A DNA stretch of 64,000 bases from Hippopus hippopus (GCA_946811185.2 OX328105.1:36706974-36770973); one strand, 5' to 3'. Numbered from the stretch's first letter, positions 21,209 to 35,835 are shown. The notes: a model not told the origin generated them from the sequence alone. Translations and numbers: made by a program.

Positions 21209-21800
21209 GGTGGTATTTCATTTACCAGTACTTTGCACATTATTCCAAACCAATGGCTGCTTTCCTACATAACTGTTGTCGGGATAAAAACATTGTGAGT
21301 GATGAGAAATTAATGAATCTTGTCGCAATTACTGTCATCAAACCTCGGATAATAATTGCAACAGCTGGGAAATGGAACCTGTGAATCCCTAGTTTCAGGC
21401 TTCGTACGTCATCAACTGAGCAACCAAGCTGAGAATTATGCAGATGAAATATTTCTTTTGTAATTGATCGGATCTTAAAGGGAGCCATGTTAAAGAAAAT
21501 GAAAGTTATGAGCCCGATCTGACGACTTCAACATAATTTGAGTTATATCGCAAGCACCTACTTATGCTTTATTGGAGTTTCTTTTACCTGTACTTTGCTT
21601 TTAACCTTTCCCAAACCACTGTTTGCTTTCAAACGTAGATCATTTGAAACATTGTTCAACGATGAGAGAAGAATGAATCCTATCGCAATGAACTTAAACA
21701 ATCCTGAAAAAGAAAATTAGAACAGCCGGGGAATCGAACTATACAACCTTGGGTTTTAAGTCTGGAACATTACTTTGCAGTTGCTTTTAGTGATGTTGGC

Positions 21801-21855
<55 letters not shown>

Positions 21856-21950
21856 AAGACAGAGAGAGTATTTGATTTTGAAATGTTTACTTTATTCGTG
21901 GAGGGTTGTGATGTGCGAAAAGAAATCGTAACATTTTGTAAAGAAAAATG
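19376..21950 (-). mobile_element. SINE module cluster S5-S12, unit 3
   Basis: S5/S6 GA tract 19499-19516. The linker before S12 reads CATAATTTGAG, as in unit 4 but unlike units 1, 2 and 5 (CATACTTTGAG), so exchange inside the cluster has occurred. Confidence 0.75.
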
Positions 21951-22504
21951 ATGTACAGTTGTGTTGTGAATTGAAGGAAAAAAGCCTATTTTGAAGGAGG
22001 CAAGCATATCTCATGTTTAGGAATCCTTGACACAATTTGATTTTGTGAAGATGTGGTGAAAAGCAAAGAAGTATGTTGCTGAAGCCTACTTTTGAAGTTG
22101 ATCGATTCTTAGGGGGGACATTGATAAGGTAAACGAAAAATATGTTTATGGGTCATGTTTGCAAGACCTTGGAGAGGAAGATCTTGCTATAATGGGAGAA
22201 AATACTGGTGTCATATCCCCAAGCCTGTCCCCACATTATGGATACACTGGAAATGATAAGTGTGGATTTGATTGTTGTTTACTGATTTTTTTGGAAAGAT
22301 TCAAAACTTAAATATAAAAAAATTGGGAAAACTGTGGACAAGGAATTGGAAATACTGTGGACTAGCTGGAAATCGAGTAAAGAAATGGAATGATTTGAAT
22401 GTAGGACAAAGATGTTTTCCTGAGTGTTGAAAAGTGAACTAAAATAGTATTGAGCAAAACTGTTAAAGTTTACAGCAGTTGTGAAGCTATTTAATAATTG
22501 CTTG

Positions 22505-22780
22505 GATGATGATGATGATTAGGTTGGTAGTGCTACTGTAGATGTTGTAGCGGAGCAAGATTTCTTTGTTAGCCAAAGCTCTTGTAACAGTCTTTCCAAA
22601 CCACTGGCTGGTTTTCAAAATAACTTTAGTCGATAGAATGATCGGTATTAAGCAAAGAATAAATCCTGCAACAACGAATATCATCGAACCTCGGACAGAA
22701 ATTGGTACAGCTTGGGGACCGAACCTGCGACCGTATAGGCTTTTAGCCATGTACTTTACCAACCAAGCTACTGGGCAAGG
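22505..22780 (-). mobile_element. SINE S1, unit 4
   Basis: Head at 22714-22780; 18-repeat GA tract follows. Confidence 0.73.
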
Positions 22781-22784
22781 CAAT

Positions 22785-22825
<41 letters not shown>

Positions 22826-23517
22826 AGTGTATTTGATTATGACATGTTTACTTTAATCCTGAAGGGTTTTTATGTGCGAGAAGAAATTAAAACATTTTGC
22901 AAAGACAAATGATGTACAGTTGTGGATTGAAGGAAAAATAATATAAGCTTTTGGAAGGGGATAACTTTCTTTTACCAGTACTTCGCACAATATTATTCCC
23001 AGTGGCACTGGCTGCATTCCTCACATAACCTCGTCGAAAGAATTATGAGGGCTGAGATAAGAATAAACCCTGTCGCAGTAACTGTCATCAATTACATAGA
23101 GCATATTCTCAGTCTAAGAGATTGTATCCTCAGTCCGTAGGTTTTACTTTCACATCGGGAGAAATATTTTCAGTCTGTATTTATTTATTCCTGGAGGGTT
23201 ATGAGCGAGAAGACATTGTAACTTTTTGTAAAGAACAATGATGGAAAAAGTAAAATGTGTGAACACTATAGATTTTAATGGCCATGTGTTTAGAAATGTG
23301 CAGAAGTTAATTTTAAGGGATTCGATATTTTCTGGACAGTTTTGGATTCAATAAAAAAAGTTATAAGCTATTTGGGAGGAGATGAGTACTTTCTTTTACC
23401 AGTACTTTGCACAATATTGTTCCCATTGGCACTTGCTGCTTTCTTTTTATGACTTCGTCAGAAGGATTATCAGCGCCGAGATAAGAAGAAACCCTGTCGC
23501 AATAACTGTCATCAATT

Positions 23518-25147
23518 CCATAAAACATATTCACAGTCTTGGAGATTGTATCCTCAGTCCGCAGGTTGTACTTTCAAATGGGGAGAAATACATTTAGTGC
23601 GTAATACTGGTCCATTAGTCCTTACCATCGTCTTTAGTCTCATTTGACCCAATCTCAGTATGTACCCTGAATTCGTGAGATAAACCCTTAGGCCATGAGC
23701 TGAGTCAACAAACGCTTGAGATTCAACCAGTTCCTTATTTCTTTACTTCATTAGGCTGCACTCTTAGTCAATGAGATAAACCTTACCTGTGGAAATTATT
23801 CGATATGATTAACCACTTTTTGGTCCGTTGTATTTGTCTTTCTGTAAGATGTATCGTCGGTCTGTCAAATGTAAATGAAAGTCCAGACACTTGTTTTTAC
23901 TTTGAATTAAACCAAATGCCGTACGTTAGCCCCTTCAGTCTGTTTGATTTACCTTTAGTCCAAGAGATGTACCTTCAGTCCGAGAAATATGTCTTCGTTT
24001 TGTTTGAGTCTTACACCTTCATCTTCGAGCTCTACATCGCTTGAAATTGCTTTTAAATAGGTCCTGAAACTGTATTTCCACCTTCCTGTGACTGCGCGAG
24101 TTCCTAAGCCTGTACCCACAGTCGGCGACTTCATACCCCCAGCGCCTAAAACCAACCCTCAGGCCGTTACAAACATACTGAGTCCTTGAGATTGTATCCT
24201 CAGTTCGTGGAATGTTTCCTCAGTCTATTTCATGTCCTCTTAGACTTTGAAATCGTACCTATAGTCAGTTGAATGTACCCCCAGGCCCTGAACCACTGGC
24301 CTCACTCAAATGGTACCATTTGCACAGTTTGCCTATACACTCTTTTCCTGAAATGTACCCTAAATCTGTTAGCTGTAAGTTCAGAGAGTATCCTTAATGT
24401 AACTTTTCTTCCAGTCTTATAACATTAGTCAGCGCGTTGAGCCCAAAATTAGCAATAAAAACCCCAAGTCTATGAGATGCACCTCAGTCACTCGAATACA
24501 CCATAAGGCCCTAAAGCTGTGTTCTATCTTAAAATTTACCCGTTTTCAATTAGACTTTATCCCTTGCCCACTTGATGTGCCTACAGTTCGAAGATGTGTC
24601 CTTTGTCCATTGGTTATTGCAATAGCCCGTTTCATGTTCTCTTAGGAATTGAGATGGTAGCCTTAGTGAGTGAGATGTATCATCAAGCTATAAACCTGTG
24701 TCGTTTCAGAGATTTTAGTCCCAACCTGTTAGCCTGACCCGCCAGTCGGTAAGATGTTCTTTTAGTTCCTTCTACTTTCTCTCAGGCGGTGAAATACATT
24801 CTCAGTTCGATGTTCCCTCAAACCTTGAAACAGTGTCCCTTCTATTATTTCAACCCAATGCCGTATGCCTGTATCTGTGGTAGGCTATATATTCTCTCAG
24901 TTCCACACAGATATACCCTCAGTATTTACAACTATGCCCTTTCTCCTATTTTAGGTCCAGGCGATTAGCTTGTTCTATCTGCTTCCTTCATATTTCAACC
25001 CAACTTAATTGAATGTACCCTCAGATGACGAACCCATGCCTGCACTGTTGTTTCACCGATAACTCTTTGGCCTCTACTTCTTCTTCATGATCTTAACCCT
25101 CAGTCTAAACGGTCTGAAATAATGTATTCAACCTCATTTCACTGTCA
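23518..25147. repeat. Decayed 22-bp minisatellite, unit 4
   Basis: Same as unit 3 at the bases compared. Confidence 0.73.
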
Positions 25148-25767
25148 TCTCTCTCTCTCTTCTTCATTTCTCTCTCTTTTTCATTTCTCTCTCTCTCTCT
25201 CTCGCTCTCGCTATTTCTGTCTCTCTATTTCTGTCTCTCTTCACCTCTCTCTCTCAATCTCATTCTGTCTGTCTATCTCTTTCCTTCTCTGTCTTTCTCT
25301 CTTTGTCTCTTACTCTCTATCTACTCCTTTCTGAACTCTTTGTCTTACTCTCTGCTCCTCATTCTTATCTTCTCTCTACACTCTTTTCTACTGTCAGTCT
25401 CCCGCTGTCTCTCTCTCTCTCTCGCTGTCGCTCTCTATCTATCTCTCTCTCTTTCTTTCTCGCTTTCTGTCTTTCTCTCGCTCTCTATTTCTCTCTCTAT
25501 CCCTCCCATTTCTCTTCCTCCTCTTCTTATATTTCTCCTCTTTCTATCTGTATCTCGCTGCCTCCTTTCACACAGTTTCTCTATCTCTGTTTTTCTCTCT
25601 CTTTCGCTATTCCACCATCTTCTGTCTCATTGTCTATCGTTCATTATTCTCTCACGTTCTCTCTGTCTGTCTTTCTGTCTCCCTTTATTCCTTTTTCCTT
25701 CCTGCAGACTTCTGTCTCTGTCCCTCTATCCATCTCTTTCGCCTTCAGTCCCTCTCTCTCTCTTTTG
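25148..25767. repeat. CT-rich microsatellite, unit 4
   Basis: Shorter form: the first CGCTCTCTCT segment is lost (12 bp), and the TC run near 25410 is shorter. CGCCTTCAGTCC replaces CGCCTTCTGTCC near 25741. This form continues in units 5, 7, 8 and 9. Confidence 0.94.
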
Positions 25768-26235
25768 GCTGACTTGATATTGCATCTTTGGTCTCCTTGT
25801 TGTGTTTCTCACGTTTATAAGACGGTATTCTCGGACTATGATGTTTATCCTTTTCCTCCAAAAATGTACTTCCTATAATAAATTTTGCTTCCTTTCCTTC
25901 ATATCTTCCTCAGGCTGTATGATTGATGGTTTCTCAGTTGATATGATGCTCCCTCAGACCGTAATTTTGATTGTTATCTGCTTTTAAATACATGTAGATT
26001 AAGAACTATGTAGAATTGTCCATTAGATCTTTTAGTATGAAATGTTAATGGTGTAACTGGCACAATTGAGACATCCTGGCAAGATCTTACAAAATTATGT
26101 AATCACCCTGTGCATGTTTTACCTTAAGAATGCCAAAAAAGCCAAGGTTCCCACTTTATGATCAGAAGCAACTTGTTGATTGAAAATAATACATAAACAT
26201 TCACGTAAGATTCTCCATATCATATTTATGCAGTA

Positions 26236-26554
26236 TTGATTCATTGATTGATTGCAGAGTGTTAAACGCCGTTTACAACATTATTTCAGTTTATATAGCG
26301 GCGGCCAGTGCACTTATGTATTCTTTCCTGTAAATTCTTTTACCAGTATTACGCACAATATTCTTTCCAAGCCACTGGCTGCTTTCCCACATGACAATCG
26401 TGGAAACAATGGTCAACGTTGAGAGTGGAATGAATCGTATCGCATGGAATATCAGCAATCCTCGGAAAATAATTGGCCGAACCGGGAATGAAACCAGCGA
26501 CCCCCCTGTTCTCAAGTCCTGTATGCTACCGACTGAGCTACCGAGGCTCGGCAA
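26236..26554 (-). mobile_element. Complete SINE S4, unit 4
   Basis: 319 bp, TTATGCAGTA on both sides, A box TAGCTCAGTCGG. Confidence 0.87.
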
Positions 26555-26672
26555 TTATGCAGTAACTCCACTCCGTATAATCACAAGGTCAATTGAGCAA
26601 CTCGGGGGCATGACAGTTTTTTGATATTGTTTGTTTGTATGGTGTTTCTCGTAGTTTCAGCATATTTCTGTC

Positions 26673-27416
26673 ATATCACGGAGGCCAGTGCATCTACCAT
26701 TGCCTTCCTGTGAGTCTTTTTTCAAGTTTTCCGCACAATATTATATCCACTGGCTTCTTTCTCACATACTCAACGTCATAAACATCGATCAGCACACAGA
26801 GAGAGAGAGAGAGAGAGAGACGGTGGTATTTCATTTACCAGTACTTTGCACATTATTCCAAACCAATGGCTGCTTTCCTACATAACTGTTGTCGGGATAA
26901 AAACATTGTGAGTGATGAGAAATTAATGAATCTTGTCGCAATTACTGTCATCAAACCTCGGATAATAATTGCAACAGCTGGGAAATGGAACCTGTGAATC
27001 CCTAGTTTCAGGCTTCGTACGTCATCAACTGAGCAACCAAGCTGAGAATTATGCAGATGAAATATTTCTTTTGTAATTGATCGGATCTTAAAGGGAGCCA
27101 TGTTAAAGAAAATGAAAGTTATGAGCCCTATCTGACGACTTCAACATAATTTGAGTTATATCGCAAGCACCTACTTATGCTTTATTGGAGTTTCTTTTAC
27201 CTGTACTTTGCTTTTAACCTATCCCAAACCACTGTTTGCTTTCAAACGTAGATCATTTGAAACATTGTTCAACGATGAGAGAAGAATGAATCCTGTCGCC
27301 ATGAACTTAAACAATCCTGAAAAAGAAAATTAGAATAGCCGGGGAATCGAACTATACAACCTTTGGTTTTATGTCTGGAACATTACTTTGCTCCTGCTTT
27401 TAGTGATGTTGGCTGA

Positions 27417-27447
<31 letters not shown>

Positions 27448-28468
27448 GATTTGATTTTGAAATATTTACTTTATTTCTGGAGGGTTGTAATTTGCGTGAA
27501 GAAATTGTAACATATTGTAAAGAAATATGATGTACAGTTATCTTGTGAATTGAAGGGGGGGAAAAATGTGAGCGATGAGAAATGAATGAATCTTGTCGCA
27601 ATGGCTGTCGTCAAACTTCGGATAAAAATTGCAACAGCTGGGGTATCGAACCTGTGAAGCCCTAGTTTCGGACCTCGTACGTCACCAACTGAGCAATTAA
27701 GCAGAGAATTATGCTGATGAAGTTTTCTTTTGTAACTGATCAGATCTTAAAGGGAGCCACATTAACGAAAATGAAAGTTATGAGCCCGATCTGACGACTT
27801 CAACATAATTTGAGTTATATCGCAAGCACCTACTTATGCGTTATTGGAGTTTCTTTTTACCGGTATCTTGCTTTTAACCTTTCCCAAACCACTGTTTGCT
27901 TTCAAACGTAGATAATTTGAAACATTGTTGAACGATGAGAGAAGAATGAATCCTGTCGCAATGAATTTAATCCTGAAAAAGGAAATAAGATAAACCGGGG
28001 AATCGAACTATAGAACCTTGGGTTTTAAGTCTGGAACATTACTTTGCCGTTGCTTTTAGTGATATGTTTGCTGAGAGCAAGTGAGAGAGAGAGAGAGAGA
28101 AAGAGAGTGAGAAAGGATTTGATTTTGAAATGTTTACTTTATTTCTGGAGGGTTGTTATGTGCATGAAGAAAATGTAACATTTTGGAAAGAAAAATGATA
28201 TACAGTTATGTTGTGAATTGAAGGGGGAAAAATGTGAGCAACGAGAAATGAATGAATCTTGTCGCAATTACTGTCACCAAACCGCGGATAAAAATTACAA
28301 AAGCTGGGGAATCGAACCTGTGAACCCTAGTTTCAGGCTTCGCACGTCATCAACTGAGCAACCAAGCTAAGAATTATGCTGATGAAGTTTTCTTTTGTAA
28401 TTGATCAGATCTTAAAGGGAGCCATGTTAAAGAAAATGAAAGTTATGAGCCCGATCATAAACATCGAT

Positions 28469-28526
<58 letters not shown>

Positions 28527-29118
28527 GGTGGTATTTCATTTACCAGTACTTTGCACATTATTCCAAACCAATGGCTGCTTTCCTACATAACTGTTGTCGG
28601 GATAAAAACATTGTGAGTGATGAGAAATTAATGAATCTTGTCGCAATTACTGTCATCAAACCTCGGATAATAATTGCAACAGCTGGGAAATGGAACCTGT
28701 GAATCCCTAGTTTCAGGCTTCGTACGTCATCAACTGAGCAACCAAGCTGAGAATTATGCAGATGAAATATTTCTTTTGTAATTGATCGGATCTTAAAGGG
28801 AGCCATGTTAAAGAAAATGAAAGTTATGAGCCCGATCTGACGACTTCAACATAATTTGAGTTATATCGCAAGCACCTACTTATGCTTTATTGGAGTTTCT
28901 TTTACCTGTACTTTGCTTTTAACCTTTCCCAAACCACTGTTTGCTTTCAAACGTAGATCATTTGAAACATTGTTCAACGATGAGAGAAGAATGAATCCTA
29001 TCGCAATGAACTTAAACAATCCTGAAAAAGAAAATTAGAACAGCCGGGGAATCGAACTATACAACCTTGGGTTTTAAGTCTGGAACATTACTTTGCAGTT
29101 GCTTTTAGTGATGTTGGC

Positions 29119-29171
<53 letters not shown>

Positions 29172-29266
29172 AAGACAGAGAGAGTATTTGATTTTGAAAT
29201 GTTTACTTTATTCGTGGAGGGTTGTGATGTGCGAAAAGAAATCGTAACATTTTGTAAAGAAAAATG
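26673..29266 (-). mobile_element. SINE module cluster S5-S12, unit 4
   Basis: S5 differs from every other unit: GTCTTTTTTCAAGTTTTCCG (26716-26735) in place of the GTCTTTATCCAGTGTTCCG form. The S6 linker carries GATCGGATC, the S11-type base, while the tract still ends in ACGGTGG. Both suggest patchy exchange. Confidence 0.75.
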
Positions 29267-29820
29267 ATGTACAGTTGTGTTGTGAATTGAAGGAAAAAAG
29301 CCTATTTTGAAGGAGGCAAGCATATCTCATGTTTAGGAATCCTTGACACAATTTGATTTTGTGAAGATGTGGTGAAAAGCAAAGAAGTATGTTGCTGAAG
29401 CCTACTTTTGAAGTTGATCGATTCTTAGGGGGGACATTGATAAGGTAAACGAAAAATATGTTTATGGGTCATGTTTGCAAGACCTTGGAGAGGAAGATCT
29501 TGCTATAATGGGAGAAAATACTGGTGTCATATCCCCAAGCCTGTCCCCACATTATGGATACACTGGAAATGATAAGTGTGGATTTGATTGTTGTTTACTG
29601 ATTTTTTTGGAAAGATTCAAAACTTAAATATAAAAAAATTGGGAAAACTGTGGACAAGGAATTGGAAATACTGTGGACTAGCTGGAAATCGAGTAAAGAA
29701 ATGGAATGATTTGAATGTAGGACAAAGATGTTTTCCTGAGTGTTGAAAAGTGAACTAAAATAGTATTGAGCAAAACTGTTTAAGTTTACAGCAGTTGTGA
29801 AGCTATTTAATAATTGCTTG

Positions 29821-30096
29821 GATGATGATGATGATTAGGTTGGTAGTGCTACTGTAGATGTTGTAGCGGAGCAAGATTTCTTTGTTAGCCAAAGCTCTTG
29901 TAACAGTCTTTCCAAACCACTGGCTGGTTTTCAAAATAACTTTAGTCGATAGAATGATCGGTATTAAGCAAAGAATAAATCCTGCAACAACGAATATCAT
30001 CGAACCTCGGACAGAAATTGGTACAGCTTGGGGACCGAACCTGCGACCGTATAGGCTTTTAGCCATGTACTTTACCAACCAAGCTACTGGGCAAGG
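29821..30096 (-). mobile_element. SINE S1, unit 5
   Basis: Head at 30030-30096; 19-repeat GA tract follows. Confidence 0.73.
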
Positions 30097-30100
30097 CAAT

Positions 30101-30143
<43 letters not shown>

Positions 30144-30835
30144 AGTGTATTTGATTATGACATGTTTACTTTAATCCTGAAGGGTTTTTATGTGCGAGAA
30201 GAAATTAAAACATTTTGCAAAGACAAATGATGTACAGTTGTGGATTGAAGGAAAAATAATATAAGCTTTTGGAAGGGGATAACTTTCTTTTACCAGTACT
30301 TCGCACAATATTATTCCCAGTGGCACTGGCTGCATTCCTCACATAACCTCGTCGAAAGAATTATGAGGGCTGAGATAAGAATAAACCCTGTCGCAGTAAC
30401 TGTCATCAATTACATAGAGCATATTCTCAGTCTAAGAGATTGTATCCTCAGTCCGTAGGTTTTACTTTCACATCGGGAGAAATATTTTCAGTCTGTATTT
30501 ATTTATTCCTGGAGGGTTATGAGCGAGAAGACATTGTAACTTTTTGTAAAGAACAATGATGGAAAAAGTAAAATGTGTGAACACTATAGATTTTAATGGC
30601 CATGTGTTTAGAAATGTGCAGAAGTTAATTTTAAGGGATTCGATATTTTCTGGACAGTTTTGGATTCAATAAAAAAAGTTATAAGCTATTTGGGAGGAGA
30701 TGAGTACTTTCTTTTACCAGTACTTTGCACAATATTGTTCCCATTGGCACTTGCTGCTTTCTTTTTATGACTTCGTCAGAAGGATTATCAGCGCCGAGAT
30801 AAGAAGAAACCCTGTCGCAATAACTGTCATCAATT

Positions 30836-32465
30836 CCATAAAACATATTCACAGTCTTGGAGATTGTATCCTCAGTCCGCAGGTTGTACTTTCAAATGGG
30901 GAGAAATACATTTAGTGCGTAATACTGGTCCATTAGTCCTTACCATCGTCTTTAGTCTCATTTGACCCAATCTCAGTATGTACCCTGAATTCGTGAGATA
31001 AACCCTTAGGCCATGAGCTGAGTCAACAAACGCTTGAGATTCAACCAGTTCCTTATTTCTTTACTTCATTAGGCTGCACTCTTAGTCAATGAGATAAACC
31101 TTACCTGTGGAAATTATTCGATATGATTAACCACTTTTTGGTCCGTTGTATTTGTCTTTCTGTAAGATGTATCGTCGGTCTGTCAAATGTAAATGAAAGT
31201 CCAGACACTTGTTTTTACTTTGAATTAAACCAAATGCCGTACGTTAGCCCCTTCAGTCTGTTTGATTTACCTTTAGTCCAAGAGATGTACCTTCAGTCCG
31301 AGAAATATGTCTTCGTTTTGTTTGAGTCTTACACCTTCATCTTCGAGCTCTACATCGCTTGAAATTGCTTTTAAATAGGTCCTGAAACTGTATTTCCACC
31401 TTCCTGTGACTGCGCGAGTTCCTAAGCCTGTACCCACAGTCGGCGACTTCATACCCCCAGCGCCTAAAACCAACCCTCAGGCCGTTACAAACATACTGAG
31501 TCCTTGAGATTGTATCCTCAGTTCGTGGAATGTTTCCTCAGTCTATTTCATGTCCTCTTAGACTTTGAAATCGTACCTATAGTCAGTTGAATGTACCCCC
31601 AGGCCCTGAACCACTGGCCTCACTCAAATGGTACCATTTGCACAGTTTGCCTATACACTCTTTTCCTGAAATGTACCCTAAATCTGTTAGCTGTAAGTTC
31701 AGAGAGTATCCTTAATGTAACTTTTCTTCCAGTCTTATAACATTAGTCAGCGCGTTGAGCCCAAAATTAGCAATAAAAACCCCAAGTCTATGAGATGCAC
31801 CTCAGTCACTCGAATACACCATAAGGCCCTAAAGCTGTGTTCTATCTTAAAATTTACCCGTTTTCAATTAGACTTTATCCCTTGCCCACTTGATGTGCCT
31901 ACAGTTCGAAGATGTGTCCTTTGTCCATTGGTTATTGCAATAGCCCGTTTCATGTTCTCTTAGGAATTGAGATGGTAGCCTTAGTGAGTGAGATGTATCA
32001 TCAAGCTATAAACCTGTGTCGTTTCAGAGATTTTAGTCCCAACCTGTTAGCCTGACCCGCCAGTCGGTAAGATGTTCTTTTAGTTCCTTCTACTTTCTCT
32101 CAGGCGGTGAAATACATTCTCAGTTCGATGTTCCCTCAAACCTTGAAACAGTGTCCCTTCTATTATTTCAACCCAATGCCGTATGCCTGTATCTGTGGTA
32201 GGCTATATATTCTCTCAGTTCCACACAGATATACCCTCAGTATTTACAACTATGCCCTTTCTCCTATTTTAGGTCCAGGCGATTAGCTTGTTCTATCTGC
32301 TTCCTTCATATTTCAACCCAACTTAATTGAATGTACCCTCAGATGACGAACCCATGCCTGCACTGTTGTTTCACCGATAACTCTTTGGCCTCTACTTCTT
32401 CTTCATGATCTTAACCCTCAGTCTAAACGGTCTGAAATAATGTATTCAACCTCATTTCACTGTCA
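30836..32465. repeat. Decayed 22-bp minisatellite, unit 5
   Basis: Same as unit 4 at the bases compared. Confidence 0.73.
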
Positions 32466-33084
32466 TCTCTCTCTCTCTTCTTCATTTCTCTCTCTTTTTC
32501 ATTTCTCTCTCTCTCTCTCTCGCTCTCGCTATTTCTGTCTCTCTATTTCTGTCTCTCTTCACCTCTCTCTCTCAATCTCATTCTGTCTGTCTATCTCTTT
32601 CCTTCTCTGTCTTTCTCTCTTTGTCTCTTACTCTCTATCTACTCCTTTCTGAACTCTTTGTCTTACTCTCTGCTCCTCATTCTTATCTTCTCTCTACACT
32701 CTTTTCTACTGTCAGTCTCCCGCTGTCTCTCTCTCTCTCTCGCTGTCGCTCTCTATCTATCTCTCTCTCTTTCTTTCTCGCTTTCTGTCTTTCTCTCGCT
32801 CTCTATTTCTCTCTCTATCCCTCCCATTTCTCTTCCTCCTCTTCTTATATTTCTCCTCTTTCTATCTGTATCTCGCTGCCTCCTTTCACACAGTTTCTCT
32901 ATCTCTGTTTTTCTCTCTCTTTCGCTATTCCACCATCTTCTGTCTCATTGTCTATCGTTCATTATTCTCTCACGTTCTCTCTGTCTGTCTTTCTGTCTCC
33001 CTTTATTCCTTTTTCCTTCCTGCAGACTTCTGTCTCTGTCCCTCTATCCATCTCTTTCGCCTTCAGTCCCTCTCTCTCTCTTTT
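32466..33084. repeat. CT-rich microsatellite, unit 5
   Basis: Short form as in unit 4, with CGCCTTCAGTCC. Confidence 0.94.
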
Positions 33085-33553
33085 GGCTGACTTGATATTG
33101 CATCTTTGGTCTCCTTGTTGTGTTTCTCACGTTTATAAGACGGTATTCTCGGACTATGATGTTTATCCTTTTCCTCCAAAAATGTACTTCCTATAATAAA
33201 TTTTGCTTCCTTTCCTTCATATCTTCCTCAGGCTGTATGATTGATGGTTTCTCAGTTGATATGATGCTCCCTCAGACCGTAATTTTGATTGTTATCTGCT
33301 TTTAAATACATGTAGATTAAGAACTATGTAGAATTGTCCATTAGATCTTTTAGTATGAAATGTTAATGGTGTAACTGGCACAATTGAGACATCCTGGCAA
33401 GATCTTACAAAATTATGTAATCACCCTGTGCATGTTTTACCTTAAGAATGCCAAAAAAGCCAAGGTTCCCACTTTATGATCAGAAGCAACTTGTTGATTG
33501 AAAATAATACATAAACATTCACGTAAGATTCTCCATATCATATTTATGCAGTA

Positions 33554-33872
33554 TTGATTCATTGATTGATTGCAGAGTGTTAAACGCCGTTTACAACATT
33601 ATTTCAGTTTATATAGCGGCGGCCAGTGCACTTATGTATTCTTTCCTGTAAATTCTTTTACCAGTATTACGCACAATATTCTTTCCAAGCCACTGGCTGC
33701 TTTCCCACATGACAATCGTGGAAACAATGGTCAACGTTGAGAGTGGAATGAATCGTATCGCATGGAATATCAGCAATCCTCGGAAAATAATTGGCCGAAC
33801 CGGGAATGAAACCAGCGACCCCCCTGTTCTCAAGTCCTGTATGCTACCGACTGAGCTACCGAGGCTCGGCAA
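33554..33872 (-). mobile_element. Complete SINE S4, unit 5
   Basis: 319 bp with flanking TTATGCAGTA. Last unit with CCTGTAAATTC in the S4 body; units 6-9 have CCTGTAATTTC. Confidence 0.87.
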
Positions 33873-33990
33873 TTATGCAGTAACTCCACTCCGTATAATC
33901 ACAAGGTCAATTGAGCAACTCGGGGGCATGACAGTTTTTTGATATTGTTTGTTTGTATGGTGTTTCTCGTAGTTTCAGCATATTTCTGTC

Positions 33991-34731
33991 ATATCACGGA
34001 GGCCAGTGCATCTACCATTGCCTTCCTGTGAGTCTTTATCCAGTGTTCCGCACAATATTATATCCACTGGCTTCTTTCTCACATACTCAACGTCATAAAC
34101 ATCGATCAGCACACAGAGAGAGAGAGAGAGAGAGACGGTGGTATTTCATTTACCAGTACTTTGCACATTATTCCAAACCAATGGCTGCTTTCCTACATAA
34201 CTGTTGTCGGGATAAAAACATTGTGAGTGATGAGAAATTAATGAATCTTGTCGCAATTACTGTCATCAAACCTCGGATAATAATTGCAACAGCTGGGAAA
34301 TGGAACCTGTGAATCCCTAGTTTCAGGCTTCGTACGTCATCAACTGAGCAACCAAGCTGAGAATTATGCAGATGAAATATTTCTTTTGTAATTGATCAGA
34401 TCTTAAAGGGAGCCATGTTAAAGAAAATGAAAGTTATGAGCCCGATCTGACGACTTCAACATAATTTGAGTTATATCGCAAGCACCTACTTATGCTTTAT
34501 TGGAGTTTCTTTTACCTGTACTTTGCTTTTAACCTATCCCAAACCACTGTTTGCTTTCAAACGTAGATCATTTGAAACATTGTTCAACGATGAGAGAAGA
34601 ATGAATCCTGTCGCCATGAACTTAAACAATCCTGAAAAAGAAAATTAGAATAGCCGGGGAATCGAACTATACAACCTTTGGTTTTATGTCTGGAACATTA
34701 CTTTGCTGCTGCTTTTAGTGATGTTGGCTGA

Positions 34732-34762
<31 letters not shown>

Positions 34763-35783
34763 GATTTGATTTTGAAATATTTACTTTATTTCTGGAGGGT
34801 TGTAATTTGCGTGAAGAAATTGTAACATATTGTAAAGAAATATGATGTACAGTTATCTTGTGAATTGAAGGGGGGGAAAAATGTGAGCGATGAGAAATGA
34901 ATGAATCTTGTCGCAATGGCTGTCGTCAAACTTCGGATAAAAATTGCAACAGCTGGGGTATCGAACCTGTGAAGCCCTAGTTTCGGACCTCGTACGTCAC
35001 CAACTGAGCAATTAAGCAGAGAATTATGCTGATGAAGTTTTCTTTTGTAACTGATCAGATCTTAAAGGGAGCCACATTAACGAAAATGAAAGTTATGAGC
35101 CCGATCTGACGACTTCAACATAATTTGAGTTATATCGCAAGCACCTACTTATGCGTTATTGGAGTTTCTTTTTACCGGTATCTTGCTTTTAACCTTTCCC
35201 AAACCACTGTTTGCTTTCAAACGTAGATAATTTGAAACATTGTTGAACGATGAGAGAAGAATGAATCCTGTCGCAATGAATTTAATCCTGAAAAAGGAAA
35301 TAAGATAAACCGGGGAATCGAACTATAGAACCTTGGGTTTTAAGTCTGGAACATTACTTTGCCGTTGCTTTTAGTGATATGTTTGCTGAGAGCAAGTGAG
35401 AGAGAGAGAGAGAGAAAGAGAGTGAGAAAGGATTTGATTTTGAAATGTTTACTTTATTTCTGGAGGGTTGTTATGTGCATGAAGAAAATGTAACATTTTG
35501 GAAAGAAAAATGATATACAGTTATGTTGTGAATTGAAGGGGGAAAAATGTGAGCAACGAGAAATGAATGAATCTTGTCGCAATTACTGTCACCAAACCGC
35601 GGATAAAAATTACAAAAGCTGGGGAATCGAACCTGTGAACCCTAGTTTCAGGCTTCGCACGTCATCAACTGAGCAACCAAGCTAAGAATTATGCTGATGA
35701 AGTTTTCTTTTGTAATTGATCAGATCTTAAAGGGAGCCATGTTAAAGAAAATGAAAGTTATGAGCCCGATCATAAACATCGAT

Positions 35784-35835
<52 letters not shown>

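Larger units (their letters stand above)
14634..21950. repeat. Macrosatellite unit 3 (class I, 7317 bp)
   Basis: Closest to unit 2 (AATGACCATG near 15966). Private base: GAGCAACAAGAAATG near 20935, where other class I units have GCAACGAG. The class I insertion is 21151-21519 (369 bp). Confidence 0.97.
21951..29266. repeat. Macrosatellite unit 4 (class I, 7316 bp)
   Basis: Shares with unit 5 GGGATTCGAT (near 23318), CCTATAATAAA (near 25874), CAAACTTCGG (near 27613) and CTGTCACCAAACC (near 28272). Private: GTTAAAGTTTAC near 22463, a changed S5 segment near 26715, GAGCCCTATC near 27125 and TTTGCTCCTGC near 27389. Class I insertion 28457-28837 (381 bp). Confidence 0.97.
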
